Positions 54,435 to 62,794 of a stretch of DNA of 64,000 nucleotides are shown here, in pieces. The position numbers and the translations under genes were made by a program. Under the pieces are notes generated by a model, which saw only the letters and a program-made list of their open reading frames with translations, ran no database searches and was not told the origin of the DNA. Within the stretch, counting starts at the first letter, position 1. Every line of letters begins with the position of its first letter. The stretch is from DASRDU01 sp046331565 (GTDB lineage Bacteria > Acidobacteriota > Blastocatellia > RBC074). The stretch is from assembly GCA_046331565.1 (NCBI GenBank), contig JAXLQP010000002.1, positions 248,001 to 312,000 of the forward strand, in the 5' to 3' direction.

Positions 54435-56499
54435 CTTTTTCAATCACCTCTTTCGCTGCACTCATTGCTGCTTCCAGCGTAGTCACTTTTCCGTCAAGCT
54501 GCAATTCGTAAACCGCTTTCGTAATGCGCCCGACGCGCGGGCCGGGTGCAAGACCAAGCGCCAGCACGTGACGACCTTTCAGAATCGGCTCCGGCGGCCT
54601 TTCAGTCACGGCCAGTTCACGCGCGCGCGCAATGAACCAGTCCATCGCTTCAGTGCTGAAATCGCCCGTGCGACCCAGACAATCGGCCCGCGCCACACGC
54701 CAGAGCAGATCGGGTTCGACCTTCTGCGCCAGTCTTCTGAAAGCGCCGTCAGAAACAGTTTCGCCGCGCTCCTGCGACTTGAAAAAATGCGCGGGCGACA
54801 GATGGTACTGCACCAGCGCCTTCACCTGCGCGCGCACATCGTAACCATCCAGCGTGTGAATGTTGAGCCGGTCAAGAAACTTTTCGGTCGGCGCGACGCC
54901 CGCGTCCTCGTGGCCCTTCGAGCGAATGCGCCCGTCCTCGAAAGTCGTCGTCGGAGGCTTGCCGAAATCGTGACACAGCGCGCCAAGCATGATGGTCATC
55001 TGCTTCGCGTGCGGCAGATCATCAATCAGCCTGCGCGCTTCATCAAGCACCATTCCGGTATGAATCCAGACATCGCCTGGAACTACTTTGAACAATCTCC
55101 GCCGCGTGGCAAAGTTACCTGTATGAACAGCCAGATCACCCTTTCTTATGATCGCAAGGTCGAAATCAAAGAGTACATAACCATTAACGGACGCCGCTCT
55201 CGCATCCACTACAATCGTGGTTATATGTATACCAGTTGGCCCGGACACAATGGGACCGTAGCTGTTCACAGGATCATTATGGAATTGAAGACTGGTCGTC
55301 GCCTGAAACGGCAGGAGCATGTTCATCACATAGATGGCAACCGGATGAACAACTCGCCGGACAATCTCGAAATCATCGATGGTTCCGAACACAATCGGGC
55401 GCACACAATCAAGCGGAATCTGAAACATGATCCTGATAATTTCGTCTGCGCTGACTGTGGGAATACCGAAAACCCACACAAGGCTTTCGGATTTTGCCAG
55501 AACTGCTGGGCCAGAAGACGACGCAGAGCCAGAGCTGTTCGCCCCTGTAAGCGGTGTGGGTGCGAAACCCTCAATCACAGAATCTATGCCAGCCTCTGTG
55601 CCCGCTGCTCCGCCGCGAATTGGACTCATTGCCGTGCCTGTGGTCGCATCAGAGATGAACTCCCGCAGGGAAAGACTGTCATCAATCCCGAAGGATTGCG
55701 CAGAGCTTGTAATGCGAGATTGAAACGGCAACTCACCAAGTGACCAGCCCTCCGGGTGCCACTCGTATTCCTGCGGGCAGTCAATCAGCGCGGCGCATTC
55801 CGGCCACAGCTTTTCAACGATGCCGAGTTCGCGTGCGGCCCGCCAGCCGATTGAAGGTCGGCGTGACATCAGCAGCCACTTTTCAACTTCGGCCTGAATG
55901 CGCTCGCACGGCAGGTCTGACAGATCAATCGTGCGGCACAGTTCAATGGTCGCGGCGTCAATCTCGTATTCAAAGCGCGAGGCAAACTGCATCGCCCGCA
56001 GCACGCGCAGGCTGTCTTCGATAAAAGTCTGCGGATCAACGACGCGAATGATCCGGCGTTCAATGTCGGCGCGGCCCCCGAACGGATCAATGAATTCATC
56101 CGTCAACGGGTCGTACATAATCGCGTTGATCGTGAAATCGCGGCGGCGGGCGGCTTCCTCAAAGCTCATCTGCGGGTCGCCGGTCACAACAAAGGCGCGA
56201 TGACCGCGCCCGGTTTTCGATTCGCGGCGCGGCAGGCTGACATCAACCGTCAGATCAGGCGTCAGCCTGACCTTGTAAACCGTAAACGCTTCACCCACGG
56301 CATTGACCTGACCGTGCGCGGCAATCAGGGCGCGCAGGCGGGCCGGTTCAAGCTGGTAAATTTCCAGATCGTAATCGGCGCTCGGTTCGCCGCGCAGCCG
56401 GTCACGCACCCATCCGCCAACGAGCAGCGCCCGCCCGCCTGCGCGCCGGACAGCGCGGCACAGTTCCAGCACCGGACTGGCTGTGTTTTCAGCAATCAT
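54421..56499 (-). CDS. cca: CCA tRNA nucleotidyltransferase with HD domain, interrupted in frame by an antisense HNH gene
   Basis: A 692-aa reading frame from ATG 56499. Residues 1-~250 are the nucleotidyltransferase: LLVGGWVRDRLRG, SADYDLEIYQL with the catalytic Asp pair, RRDFTINAIMYDP and the flexible neck DSLRVLRAMQFASRF. The HD domain follows, but the conserved HPEG-DVWIHTGMVLDEARRL is split after HPEG by 224 codons (DNA 55075-55746). LCHDFGK and the rest of the HD domain continue after it. Without the insert the protein would be about 468 aa. It adds or repairs the 3' CCA of tRNA. The inserted residues are low-complexity and look like antisense read-through, so the current product may be inactive or tolerate a loop. 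Confidence 0.85.
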   Translation of the reverse strand: MIAENTASPVLELCRAVRRAGGRALLVGGWVRDRLRGEPSADYDLEIYQLEPARLRALIAAHGQVNAVGEAFTVYKVRLTPDLTVDVSLPRRESKTGRGHRAFVVTGDPQMSFEEAARRRDFTINAIMYDPLTDEFIDPFGGRADIERRIIRVVDPQTFIEDSLRVLRAMQFASRFEYEIDAATIELCRTIDLSDLPCERIQAEVEKWLLMSRRPSIGWRAARELGIVEKLWPECAALIDCPQEYEWHPEGWSLGELPFQSRITSSAQSFGIDDSLSLREFISDATTGTAMSPIRGGAAGTEAGIDSVIEGFAPTPLTGANSSGSASSSGPAVLAKSESLVWVFGIPTVSADEIIRIMFQIPLDCVRPIVFGTIDDFEIVRRVVHPVAIYVMNMLLPFQATTSLQFHNDPVNSYGPIVSGPTGIHITTIVVDARAASVNGYVLFDFDLAIIRKGDLAVHTGNFATRRRLFKVVPGDVWIHTGMVLDEARRLIDDLPHAKQMTIMLGALCHDFGKPPTTTFEDGRIRSKGHEDAGVAPTEKFLDRLNIHTLDGYDVRAQVKALVQYHLSPAHFFKSQERGETVSDGAFRRLAQKVEPDLLWRVARADCLGRTGDFSTEAMDWFIARARELAVTERPPEPILKGRHVLALGLAPGPRVGRITKAVYELQLDGKVTTLEAAMSAAKEVIEKDETA
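55075..55746. mobile_element. 672-bp HNH endonuclease insertion in cca
   Basis: Defined by comparing the interrupted motif: GGC GAT (Gly-Asp) of cca is separated by 672 nt, a multiple of three, with a GGC codon on each side as a possible 3-nt duplication. The HNH gene on the plus strand fills 621 of the 672 nt, leaving 48 nt before it and 3 nt after its stop. There are no inverted repeats and too little extra sequence for a group I or II intron core. Confidence 0.75.
55123..55743 (+). CDS. HNH homing-type endonuclease with zinc ribbons, antisense inside cca
   Basis: A 206-aa protein, ATG 55123 to TGA 55743. Residues 25-85 hold the HNH_3 domain found in phage and mobile endonucleases: VHRIIMELKTGRRLKRQE, then HVHHIDGNRMNNSPDNLEII with the metal/catalytic H68/H69, D71, N73 and N81. 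The C-terminal half is zinc-ribbon rich with CxxC pairs at 109/112, 125/128, 142/145, 159/162 and 170/173, and basic runs. An upstream ribosome site is weak. It lies on the strand opposite to cca with codons aligned on cca codons, so it must be expressed from its own or a chance promoter. Likely function: cut a cca allele that lacks the insert and copy itself by repair. Confidence 0.82.
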   Translation: MNSQITLSYDRKVEIKEYITINGRRSRIHYNRGYMYTSWPGHNGTVAVHRIIMELKTGRRLKRQEHVHHIDGNRMNNSPDNLEIIDGSEHNRAHTIKRNLKHDPDNFVCADCGNTENPHKAFGFCQNCWARRRRRARAVRPCKRCGCETLNHRIYASLCARCSAANWTHCRACGRIRDELPQGKTVINPEGLRRACNARLKRQLTK

Positions 56500-56651
56500 C
56501 AGTTTCAACTTTCAGATTCGGCGGCGAGCGCCTGCAAAATCAGGCCCGCTCTGAGCCGTGCTTGACTATCGCCCCGGAATGATTAAGTCTATCGTCCATC
56601 AGAAAAAGCAGTAGATTTACACCAAACACGAGATTGTAGTTCAAAAGCACA

Positions 56652-58022
56652 ATGGCTACTACTACCGAATACTCAGGCAGCCATGCCACCCGCGCACGGC
56701 TGGCCAGAATCTTTTACGCTGACGATCAGGGCGAGGAAAGTCTGGTTGATTTCAGTCAGAGCCTGTTCGTCATCGGACGCCCTGATGCTCAGACACTGCC
56801 TGACGCTGCCGGGTTTTCCGCTGATGACGGTCTGGATGCTGAGACTCAGACGGCGACCAGGTGGCAGCACGATCACGCCTCACCCTGCCCCGCCCTCGAC
56901 GGTCTGTCTGAGAATGCCTGCCTGATTCCCGAACCTGTCGAACCGCCGCCTGAAGATGAATTCGAGCCGTTCAGTCTGGATGAAACAGCCAGCCCGGCCA
57001 CAGAGTTTCAGGCCATCAGCCTGCCGGTCGGTCACATCATCAGCCTGCAGCAGCTCAATTATCTGAGCGGACAGTTGAATCAGTGCGCCACGCACGATGA
57101 TCTGTTTGAGGCGTTGCGGCAGGCGCTGGCATTTGTTTTTCCGACAGCGAAAATCTCTTTCCCGGCTGATGAGCAGGGTGAAGCAGCCAGGGCCGCAGAG
57201 CATCATTTCATTCACCCGCTGCCATCCGGCGACCGGGTTAATGGCTGGGTTCGCCTCAGCAGGCCGGAGTGCGGCTTTCGTGATGAAGAACTGGAATTTC
57301 TGCGGGCTGCCGTGCAGCAGGCCGGAATGGCGCTGGAGGTAATCCGGTTGCGTGAGGAGCGGCAGCGCGCCTTTGACCGGATGATCAAGGCGCTCGCGCT
57401 GACGCTGGATGCGCGTGATGAAATGACCGCCGGTCATTCGGCGCGCGTGGCCAATTATGCAATCTCAACGGCGCGCCACCTGGGTCTGCCGGTGGCGGAA
57501 CAGAAGCTGATCTACTATGCCGCGCTGCTGCACGATTACGGCAAAATCGGCGTGCGCGATGAAGTGTTGTGCAAGCCGTCAGAACTGACGCCCGAAGAGT
57601 ACGAACACATTCGCCAGCATTCGTATTACACTTTTCGCATTCTCTCGCGCATCAACTTTGGCGAAGAGATGTCCGAGATTCCGCTGATTGCCAGCAGCCA
57701 TCACGAGCGGCCCGACGGGCGCGGCTACCCGCGCGGTTTGTCCGGCGATGAGATTCACATTGGCGCGCGCATTATTGCCGTGACTGATTTCTTTGACGCG
57801 CTGACTGCCGTGCGTCATTACCGGCAGCCGATGTCGGCTGATGAAGTGATGCAACTGATCGAAGCCGGGCGCGACACACAGTTTGACGGCCCCGTGATTG
57901 ACGCCTTCCGCCGGTATTACGAAACCGAATACCGCCCGCGCCGCCTGCGTCATCAGCAACACACTCAGGCGTCAGCTCAGTCCCCCCGGACGCATCCCGG
58001 CCATGAAGTTATTCACCCTTAA
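56652..58022 (+). CDS. HD-GYP domain protein with GAF-like region (cyclic-di-GMP phosphodiesterase type)
   Basis: A 456-aa cytoplasmic protein. Residues 1-110 are Pro/Glu-rich with no familiar domain; 125-235 look GAF-like (LNQCATHDDLFEALRQALAFVF, FLRAAVQQAGMALEVIRL). The C-terminal HD-GYP domain has LDARDEMTAGHSARVANYA, LLHDYGKIGVRDE with the HD pair, the second His set SSHHERPDGRGYPRGL (the HHExxDGxGYP motif) and IIAVTDFFDALT. Such domains hydrolyse cyclic-di-GMP. DUF2203 overlaps its last 20 nt, so the two are co-translated. Confidence 0.93.
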   Translation: MATTTEYSGSHATRARLARIFYADDQGEESLVDFSQSLFVIGRPDAQTLPDAAGFSADDGLDAETQTATRWQHDHASPCPALDGLSENACLIPEPVEPPPEDEFEPFSLDETASPATEFQAISLPVGHIISLQQLNYLSGQLNQCATHDDLFEALRQALAFVFPTAKISFPADEQGEAARAAEHHFIHPLPSGDRVNGWVRLSRPECGFRDEELEFLRAAVQQAGMALEVIRLREERQRAFDRMIKALALTLDARDEMTAGHSARVANYAISTARHLGLPVAEQKLIYYAALLHDYGKIGVRDEVLCKPSELTPEEYEHIRQHSYYTFRILSRINFGEEMSEIPLIASSHHERPDGRGYPRGLSGDEIHIGARIIAVTDFFDALTAVRHYRQPMSADEVMQLIEAGRDTQFDGPVIDAFRRYYETEYRPRRLRHQQHTQASAQSPRTHPGHEVIHP

Positions 58023-58374
58023 AGAAGCCAATGCCCTGCTGCCTGAATTGCGCCGCCTGCTTGAAGGCATTCAGCAGGAACGCCGCGTGCTGCGCCGCCT
58101 GGAACCACACATCAAACTGGCCGGTGAGCGCGCCACTGAAAACGGCGGTTCACCCGCCGGAGTCCGTTACATCACCGCCCTGAGCCGCATCACCGATCAT
58201 GCTCACGCCATTCTCAGCCTCGGCGTTCAGATCAAGGATTTTGATCGCGGCCTCTGTGATTTCCCCCACGAACGCGCCGGAGAAATCGTGTATCTCTGCT
58301 GGCAGTACGGTGAGGACACCATCGAATGGTGGCACGAAATTGACGCCGGATTCGCCGGTCGCCAGCCACTGTAA
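58003..58374 (+). CDS. DUF2203 family protein
   Basis: A 123-aa protein from ATG 58003 (MKLFTLKEANALLPELRRLLEGI), whose start overlaps the end of the HD-GYP gene by 20 nt. The DUF2203 pattern is complete: TLKEANALLPEL at the start, GVQIKDFDRGLCDFPHERAGEIVYLCWQYGE and EWWHEIDAGFAGRQPL at the end. A helical cytoplasmic protein of unknown function, in other genomes also found alone. Confidence 0.92.
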   Translation: MKLFTLKEANALLPELRRLLEGIQQERRVLRRLEPHIKLAGERATENGGSPAGVRYITALSRITDHAHAILSLGVQIKDFDRGLCDFPHERAGEIVYLCWQYGEDTIEWWHEIDAGFAGRQPL

Positions 58375-58375
58375 G

Positions 58376-58525
58376 AAAATCAAAAGACAAAAGTCACAGT
58401 TTGCCGGATCACCGCAGCGTTTGCTGATTCTTTGCCTTCACTCTTCAGTTTCACTACTTTGTTTTTTGCTATACTGACCACTGACGCAGCAATTTCACAG
58501 CGTACAATTTTTGTCTTTTGATTTT
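58376..58525. repeat. 17-bp inverted repeat framing a short spacer
   Basis: AAAATCAAAAGACAAAA (58376-58392) is exactly complementary to 58509-58525, 116 nt apart. Just after the right arm, TTTTGCC heptamers (58525-58545) lead into the FHA-protease gene, the same unit as at 13727-13760. Confidence 0.75.
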
Positions 58526-58548
58526 TGCCTTTTGCCTTTTGATTTTTT

Positions 58549-60171
58549 ATGAGCGGTCTTGTCATACGTCTGGCTGGCGTCGAACAGCCTGAAACCAGGG
58601 TTTTTCACGAAGAGTCCATCTCCATCGGGACTTCGCCTGCCTGCGAACTGAGCTTTCGCCTCGAAGAGCATCACGCCCCGGAACTGCCGCCTTCAGCCGA
58701 ACTGCTCGAACTGCGTTCGACCGCAGGCACCTACCGCGTCGCAGCCATTCACGAAACCGTCACCGTGACGCGCGACGGCGAACCGGTCATGGTGGGTGAT
58801 GCGATTCGTGACGGCGACACTTTTTATTTCGGCCAGACCGGCGTGCGGCTGCGTTTCTTTTTCCTGTCACCGACGGTTGAACTGGCTGAATCGCTGCAAC
58901 TCGGCACGGCGGTGCTGACCCGGATGCGCACTGAAAGCCAGGCTCCGGCGGTCACTGCGGCTGCGCCCCCTGAACCGGACGGCGTGCGGGTTGAAAGGCG
59001 GCGCGCTCCGCAAACGCCGCGCACCGATGTGGCGCTGGTTTTCGTCAAACAGTTGCTGCGCGAACTGGTGGCTGAAATTCCAAAACGCCGCCTTTACGTC
59101 GCGCTGGCAGTCATTGCCGCCATCACCGGCCTCATCATTTATGTCAATGCGCTGAGTTTTTTTGAAAGCCGCCGCAACAACAAGGCCATTTCGGAACTCA
59201 ACGACAAGCTCAACGATGTGCAGCGCGGCCTGAACGCCGCGCAGCAGGCCATTCGCCAGAACAACGAAGAGACGCAGAACGTGCGTCGCTCGATTTCGTT
59301 TGCGGCCAACGTGGTTGACAACTACGGGCGCGGCGTCTGTCTCATTTATGGCGTTTATGTCTGGACTGATCCGCGTTCGGGCCGCGAAGCGCGCTTCAGG
59401 GAGCCGACCGAAACCAACACGCTCATCAGCCCCGGCGGCAGCATCAATCTGAGCGTGGACGGTAATGGCCCGGTCTGCGAGGTTGATTTTATCGGCACCG
59501 GTTTTCTGGCCGCGCCCGGCCTGGTGCTGACCAATCGCCACGTTGCTCAGCCCTGGTACGGCGAAATCATTGCGACCGCGATTCGCGGCCAGGGACTGCG
59601 CCCGAAACTCAAGGAACTCTATGCCTGGTTTCCGCGTGTGCCGCAGCCTTTCAAACTGAGCGTGCTCGAAACCAGCCAGACCAGGGATGTGGCGGCCTGC
59701 GCCTTTGACCAGGGCGGCGCGATGCTGCCTGTGCTGCCGCTGGATGAAAAAGCCGAAGGCGCAGTCAGCGGTCAGCCCGTGGTGCTGATGGGTTATCCGG
59801 CAGGCATTGAAGGCCTGCTGGCCAAGACCGATGAAGGCGACCCGGCCCTGGCCATCAGCCGTCGCGGTTCGCTGCGCGCCGTGCTGAACGATCTGGCTGC
59901 CCGTTCGCAGATTCGTCCTTACTCAACGCAGGGACACATTGGCGACCTGACCGCTGACCGCATCGTTTACGACGCACAGACCAGCGAAGGCGGCTCAGGC
60001 GGCCCGGTCTTTGGCGCAAACGGCAAGGTCATTGCCATCAACCAGGCCATGCTGCCCGGCTCACCGGCCAATTTCGGCGTGCCGATCCGGTTCGGAATTG
60101 AACTGTTGAAAAAATACCAGAGCGGACAGGATGCGCTGGATGGCAAAAAGGCTGATGCTGAAAAGGAATGA
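58549..60171 (+). CDS. membrane-anchored trypsin-like serine protease with FHA-like N-terminus
   Basis: A 540-aa protein. Residues 1-105 form a beta-rich FHA-like domain (EESISIGTSPACELSF, VGDAIRDGDTFYFGQTGVRLRF), cytoplasmic. A transmembrane helix (LYVALAVIAAITGLIIYVNAL) is at about 183-203, then a coiled coil (ISELNDKLNDVQRGLNAAQQAIRQ). The C-terminal half is an S1C-type protease: GTGFLAAPGLVLTNRHVAQ with the His, SQTRDVAACAFD with the Asp, and SEGGSGGPVFGANGK with the Ser. There is no PDZ domain. It links a phosphopeptide-recognition-type domain inside to a protease outside. Confidence 0.88.
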   Translation: MSGLVIRLAGVEQPETRVFHEESISIGTSPACELSFRLEEHHAPELPPSAELLELRSTAGTYRVAAIHETVTVTRDGEPVMVGDAIRDGDTFYFGQTGVRLRFFFLSPTVELAESLQLGTAVLTRMRTESQAPAVTAAAPPEPDGVRVERRRAPQTPRTDVALVFVKQLLRELVAEIPKRRLYVALAVIAAITGLIIYVNALSFFESRRNNKAISELNDKLNDVQRGLNAAQQAIRQNNEETQNVRRSISFAANVVDNYGRGVCLIYGVYVWTDPRSGREARFREPTETNTLISPGGSINLSVDGNGPVCEVDFIGTGFLAAPGLVLTNRHVAQPWYGEIIATAIRGQGLRPKLKELYAWFPRVPQPFKLSVLETSQTRDVAACAFDQGGAMLPVLPLDEKAEGAVSGQPVVLMGYPAGIEGLLAKTDEGDPALAISRRGSLRAVLNDLAARSQIRPYSTQGHIGDLTADRIVYDAQTSEGGSGGPVFGANGKVIAINQAMLPGSPANFGVPIRFGIELLKKYQSGQDALDGKKADAEKE

Positions 60172-60179
60172 TTCCGGTG

Positions 60180-61415
60180 TTACCGGCCTGCTGACGGCCT
60201 GCCGATGCGGCGCAGCCTGATCATCTGACGCAAGGTTGACGGATGCAGGCTGCGCCAGTTGAATTTTCGCAATACATCCCGCACCCGCCGCGCATAATGC
60301 CAGTAATTCCGGCCCGCTTCATTCGCGCCATAATCGCGGGCCAGATGATCCGGCGAACTCAGCGCCACCGTCGCCATACTTCTGACGGCTCCCGCCACTG
60401 ACTGACGCACATCGAAATGCTCAAAAAACGAAGCCGACGCCGCCAGCGCCGGTGACGGCTGTAAGGCTGCTTCAAACAGCACCGACAGGCTGCCGCGTTG
60501 CGCAGCAAGGGCAAGTTCATCGTCGCTGCCCGAACGCAGCAGGCGCAGCAGTTCAAGCGCCGTTTGCGCGGCATGACCGAGGCCGATGTGCGCGGCCCGT
60601 TCTGTCAGCCGTTGCGGCACATCCGGGTGACGCTGCGCGATGAAATGCAGATCGGCCATCGTGCGCAGAATCAGATGCGTGCTGCGCAAATCAACCAGCG
60701 TGTGATGCACCAGATGCAGCGATAAATCTTCAGGCGCAGGCAGCAGGCAGGCAGGCTCAGCCGGGTGCGGCACGGCCCGCTCAATCATTTCAGCAAAACC
60801 GAAATCACGCGCCCCGCGCGCATAATGAAAAGCCCGGCGATGCAGTTCCAGCAACAATCCTGCGGGGCCGGTGCGCGCTTCGGCGTGATTGAGTTCAGCG
60901 GGCAAACGATGCTCGGCACGCGGCGGCAGCAGCGTCGCGCCCGGCTCGGCGTCAGGATATTTTTTGACCACATAGCCGCATTCGTGCGCCACCCGTTCAG
61001 CCTGCACAAGTTCGTCAGGACTGACGAGCAGATCAATGTCTGAAGCAAAACGCAGGCCCGGTTGCGGGTAATAATCGCCCAGCATCAGCGCCGCGCCCTT
61101 GAGCGGAATGGTCGTCACGCCCGCCGCTTTCATCGCCCGCATCAGCCGCAGCGATTCGCTGACGCAGGCCAGATGACGCGCCGTCTGAAACTGCGCCAGA
61201 TGTGACAAAGCCGCCTGCACATCAGACGGCAAAGTGGTCAGCAGTCCGGCCTGCGCCAGGTTGAAGCGCAGCAGCGCCACCAGCCCGTGCAAATCGGCGC
61301 GGTTGATAATCACATTCCAGTCAGGTGTCGCTTCACGCAGCAGCGCGCGCAGGCTGTCTGCTCTGCCTGGCAGCAGCCCGCTCAGTAACAGTTTGTCGGC
61401 GTGGGTCAGAATCAC
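60180..61415 (-). CDS. nucleotidyltransferase family protein (NTP_transf_5 type)
   Basis: A 411-aa protein starting GTG 61415. The nucleotidyltransferase core is IPLKGAALMLGDYYPQPG followed by RFASDIDLLVSPDELVQAE with the Asp pair. The first 95 residues are helical (LRALLREATPDWNVIINRADLHGLVALLRFNL). A C-terminal HD-like or helical region (HLVHHTLVDLRSTHLILRTMADL) completes it. Proteins of this family occur near polysaccharide or peptide natural-product genes and lack proven function. It overlaps nothing; the Spy-like gene lies 22 nt upstream. Confidence 0.83.
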   Translation of the reverse strand: MILTHADKLLLSGLLPGRADSLRALLREATPDWNVIINRADLHGLVALLRFNLAQAGLLTTLPSDVQAALSHLAQFQTARHLACVSESLRLMRAMKAAGVTTIPLKGAALMLGDYYPQPGLRFASDIDLLVSPDELVQAERVAHECGYVVKKYPDAEPGATLLPPRAEHRLPAELNHAEARTGPAGLLLELHRRAFHYARGARDFGFAEMIERAVPHPAEPACLLPAPEDLSLHLVHHTLVDLRSTHLILRTMADLHFIAQRHPDVPQRLTERAAHIGLGHAAQTALELLRLLRSGSDDELALAAQRGSLSVLFEAALQPSPALAASASFFEHFDVRQSVAGAVRSMATVALSSPDHLARDYGANEAGRNYWHYARRVRDVLRKFNWRSLHPSTLRQMIRLRRIGRPSAGR

Positions 61416-61437
61416 AGATGAACCAGGGGCCGCTGAA

Positions 61438-62091
61438 TCAGGGGTTCTGGCGGGGTGGCAGCGCAGCCGGGCGGCGCAGTTCTTCCTGCATCAGTTCGCG
61501 GAATTTCAACGCCTGTTCCGGCGTCATAATCTGGCGAATCTGCGCCAGGATTGAGGATTGCAGTTTGATGATTTCAGTCGTGGTGGCAGCCAGATCATTC
61601 GCTTTCTGCTCGACCACTTTCGGATCAAAGCTGGCGCCGTACATCACTTCATCAAGTTCTTCGTTCTGAATCTGGCGCTTTTTATTGAGCAGCAGCAGCC
61701 GGTTGCCGGTTTCACGCCGAAGCTGAAAGAGGCGGGCGCGCTGATCGGCAGACAGATTGAGCTGATTGAAAACCCGCATCATCGCCATCCGCTGTCGCGG
61801 GCCGATGCCGAGCGGAATCAGCCGTTCATCAGGCACCGACTGCGCCTGCGGATTTTCGGTCTGCGCCGTTTCAGACTGCGCTTCAGCATTCAGTTCACTG
61901 GCCTGCGGCTGACGTTCAGCGCGCAGCCTTTTCTGCTTTTGAAATCCTGCGCGTCTGATGGCGCGTTCAGTCTGCGCGCTGGCGGGCGTCAGGCTCGCAG
62001 TCAGCAATCCGACCGCCAGCGCAAACGCCGCGCAAAGCTTTAATATCCGGCCCGTCATCAGGCCGCTTTCACGATCAGTTACTTTTCTCAT
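61438..62091 (-). CDS. Spy/CpxP-like periplasmic protein
   Basis: A 217-aa protein. ATG 62091 overlaps the anti-sigma gene by 17 nt; ATG 62058 would also fit. A signal peptide (LKLCAAFALAVGLLTASLTPASAQ) is followed by a basic/Gln-rich linker and a helical domain with the LTxxQ-like pattern: VFNQLNLSADQRARLFQLRRETGNRLL and QIRQIMTPEQALKFRELMQEEL. These belong to the Spy/CpxP/ZraP chaperone-sensor group. Encoded after an ECF sigma factor and its zinc-finger anti-sigma factor, it is probably part of an envelope-stress response. Confidence 0.85.
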   Translation of the reverse strand: MRKVTDRESGLMTGRILKLCAAFALAVGLLTASLTPASAQTERAIRRAGFQKQKRLRAERQPQASELNAEAQSETAQTENPQAQSVPDERLIPLGIGPRQRMAMMRVFNQLNLSADQRARLFQLRRETGNRLLLLNKKRQIQNEELDEVMYGASFDPKVVEQKANDLAATTTEIIKLQSSILAQIRQIMTPEQALKFRELMQEELRRPAALPPRQNP

Positions 62092-62782
62092 TGGCTTTCA
62101 CCTCAGTCTCAGGCTCGTCATTCGCGGCAAAAAGCCATTCACGCAGCGAAGGCTGACTGCTGGCCATCAACTGCCGGTAATCATTGTGCAGCTTGCGGGT
62201 CGCGCTGGCCAGCTTTGCGTCGTGCGCGGCATTGAGCCGCTGCTCCAGACTCGCAAGCTGCGCCTGAGTCGCTGACTGCGCTCTGGCCTGAGCTTCAGCA
62301 ACCGCCTGTTCAATCATCGCTTCGGCTTCAGCGCGAGTCAGCAGGCCAGCCGGAACCGCAGGTTTTGAATTGTCAGGCTGCCGCTCAACGATGGTCGTCA
62401 CATGGCGCTGGCCAAACGCTACTGAAAAGCCGTCCGGGCCGGCACTGACGCTCAGGCCAGTCAGCGAAAATAAAACCAGCGCGGCGGCCACTGCGGTTGC
62501 GCCAAAAGCCGTCAGGCGCAGCCAGAACGGAAAGAGCGTGATCGCCTCGCGCAGCGCCTGCCAGCGATTCGGCTTCGGCATCACTTCAACGTGCGGCGCG
62601 TGCGAAACCTGCCACAATTCAAGTTCACTGCGCACGCTCTGAAAGGCTTTGAGTTCCGTGCTGCACGCGGCGCAATCCTGCAAATGCCGCGCAAAGTCGG
62701 CGCGCTCGTCGCGGCTGGCTTCGTTGTACAAATAAGCGATCAGGTCGGCCTGTCGCCCGCACAAATTCGGTGTCTGTTCCAT
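62075..62782 (-). CDS. zinc-finger anti-sigma factor (membrane-bound)
   Basis: A 235-aa anti-sigma factor. The N-terminal zf-HC2 motif is FARHLQDCAACSTEL (HxxxCxxC) near residue 30-38. One transmembrane helix (LTAFGATAVAAALVLFSLTGL) at about 92-112, then a periplasmic coiled coil (LTRAEAEAMIEQAVAEAQARAQ). It would hold the upstream sigma factor at the membrane until a signal arrives. It starts 12 nt after the sigma gene and overlaps the Spy-like gene. Confidence 0.92.
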   Translation of the reverse strand: MEQTPNLCGRQADLIAYLYNEASRDERADFARHLQDCAACSTELKAFQSVRSELELWQVSHAPHVEVMPKPNRWQALREAITLFPFWLRLTAFGATAVAAALVLFSLTGLSVSAGPDGFSVAFGQRHVTTIVERQPDNSKPAVPAGLLTRAEAEAMIEQAVAEAQARAQSATQAQLASLEQRLNAAHDAKLASATRKLHNDYRQLMASSQPSLREWLFAANDEPETEVKANEKSN

Positions 62783-62794
62783 ACTCTCACCTCA

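Noticed and set aside
54568..55122. 185 codons upstream of and in frame with the HNH gene
   Set aside because: They are antisense to conserved cca HD-domain sequence; the HNH homology begins only at Met 55123.
55075..55746. Intein in the CCA transferase
   Set aside because: No Cys/Ser/Thr at the N-terminal junction, no His-Asn at the end and Asp rather than Cys/Ser/Thr at +1; the inserted sense-strand residues are low-complexity.
55075..55746. Group I or group II intron in cca
   Set aside because: Only about 50 nt lie outside the HNH gene, the junction bases do not fit U..G or GUGYG..AY rules, and the HNH gene is on the opposite strand.
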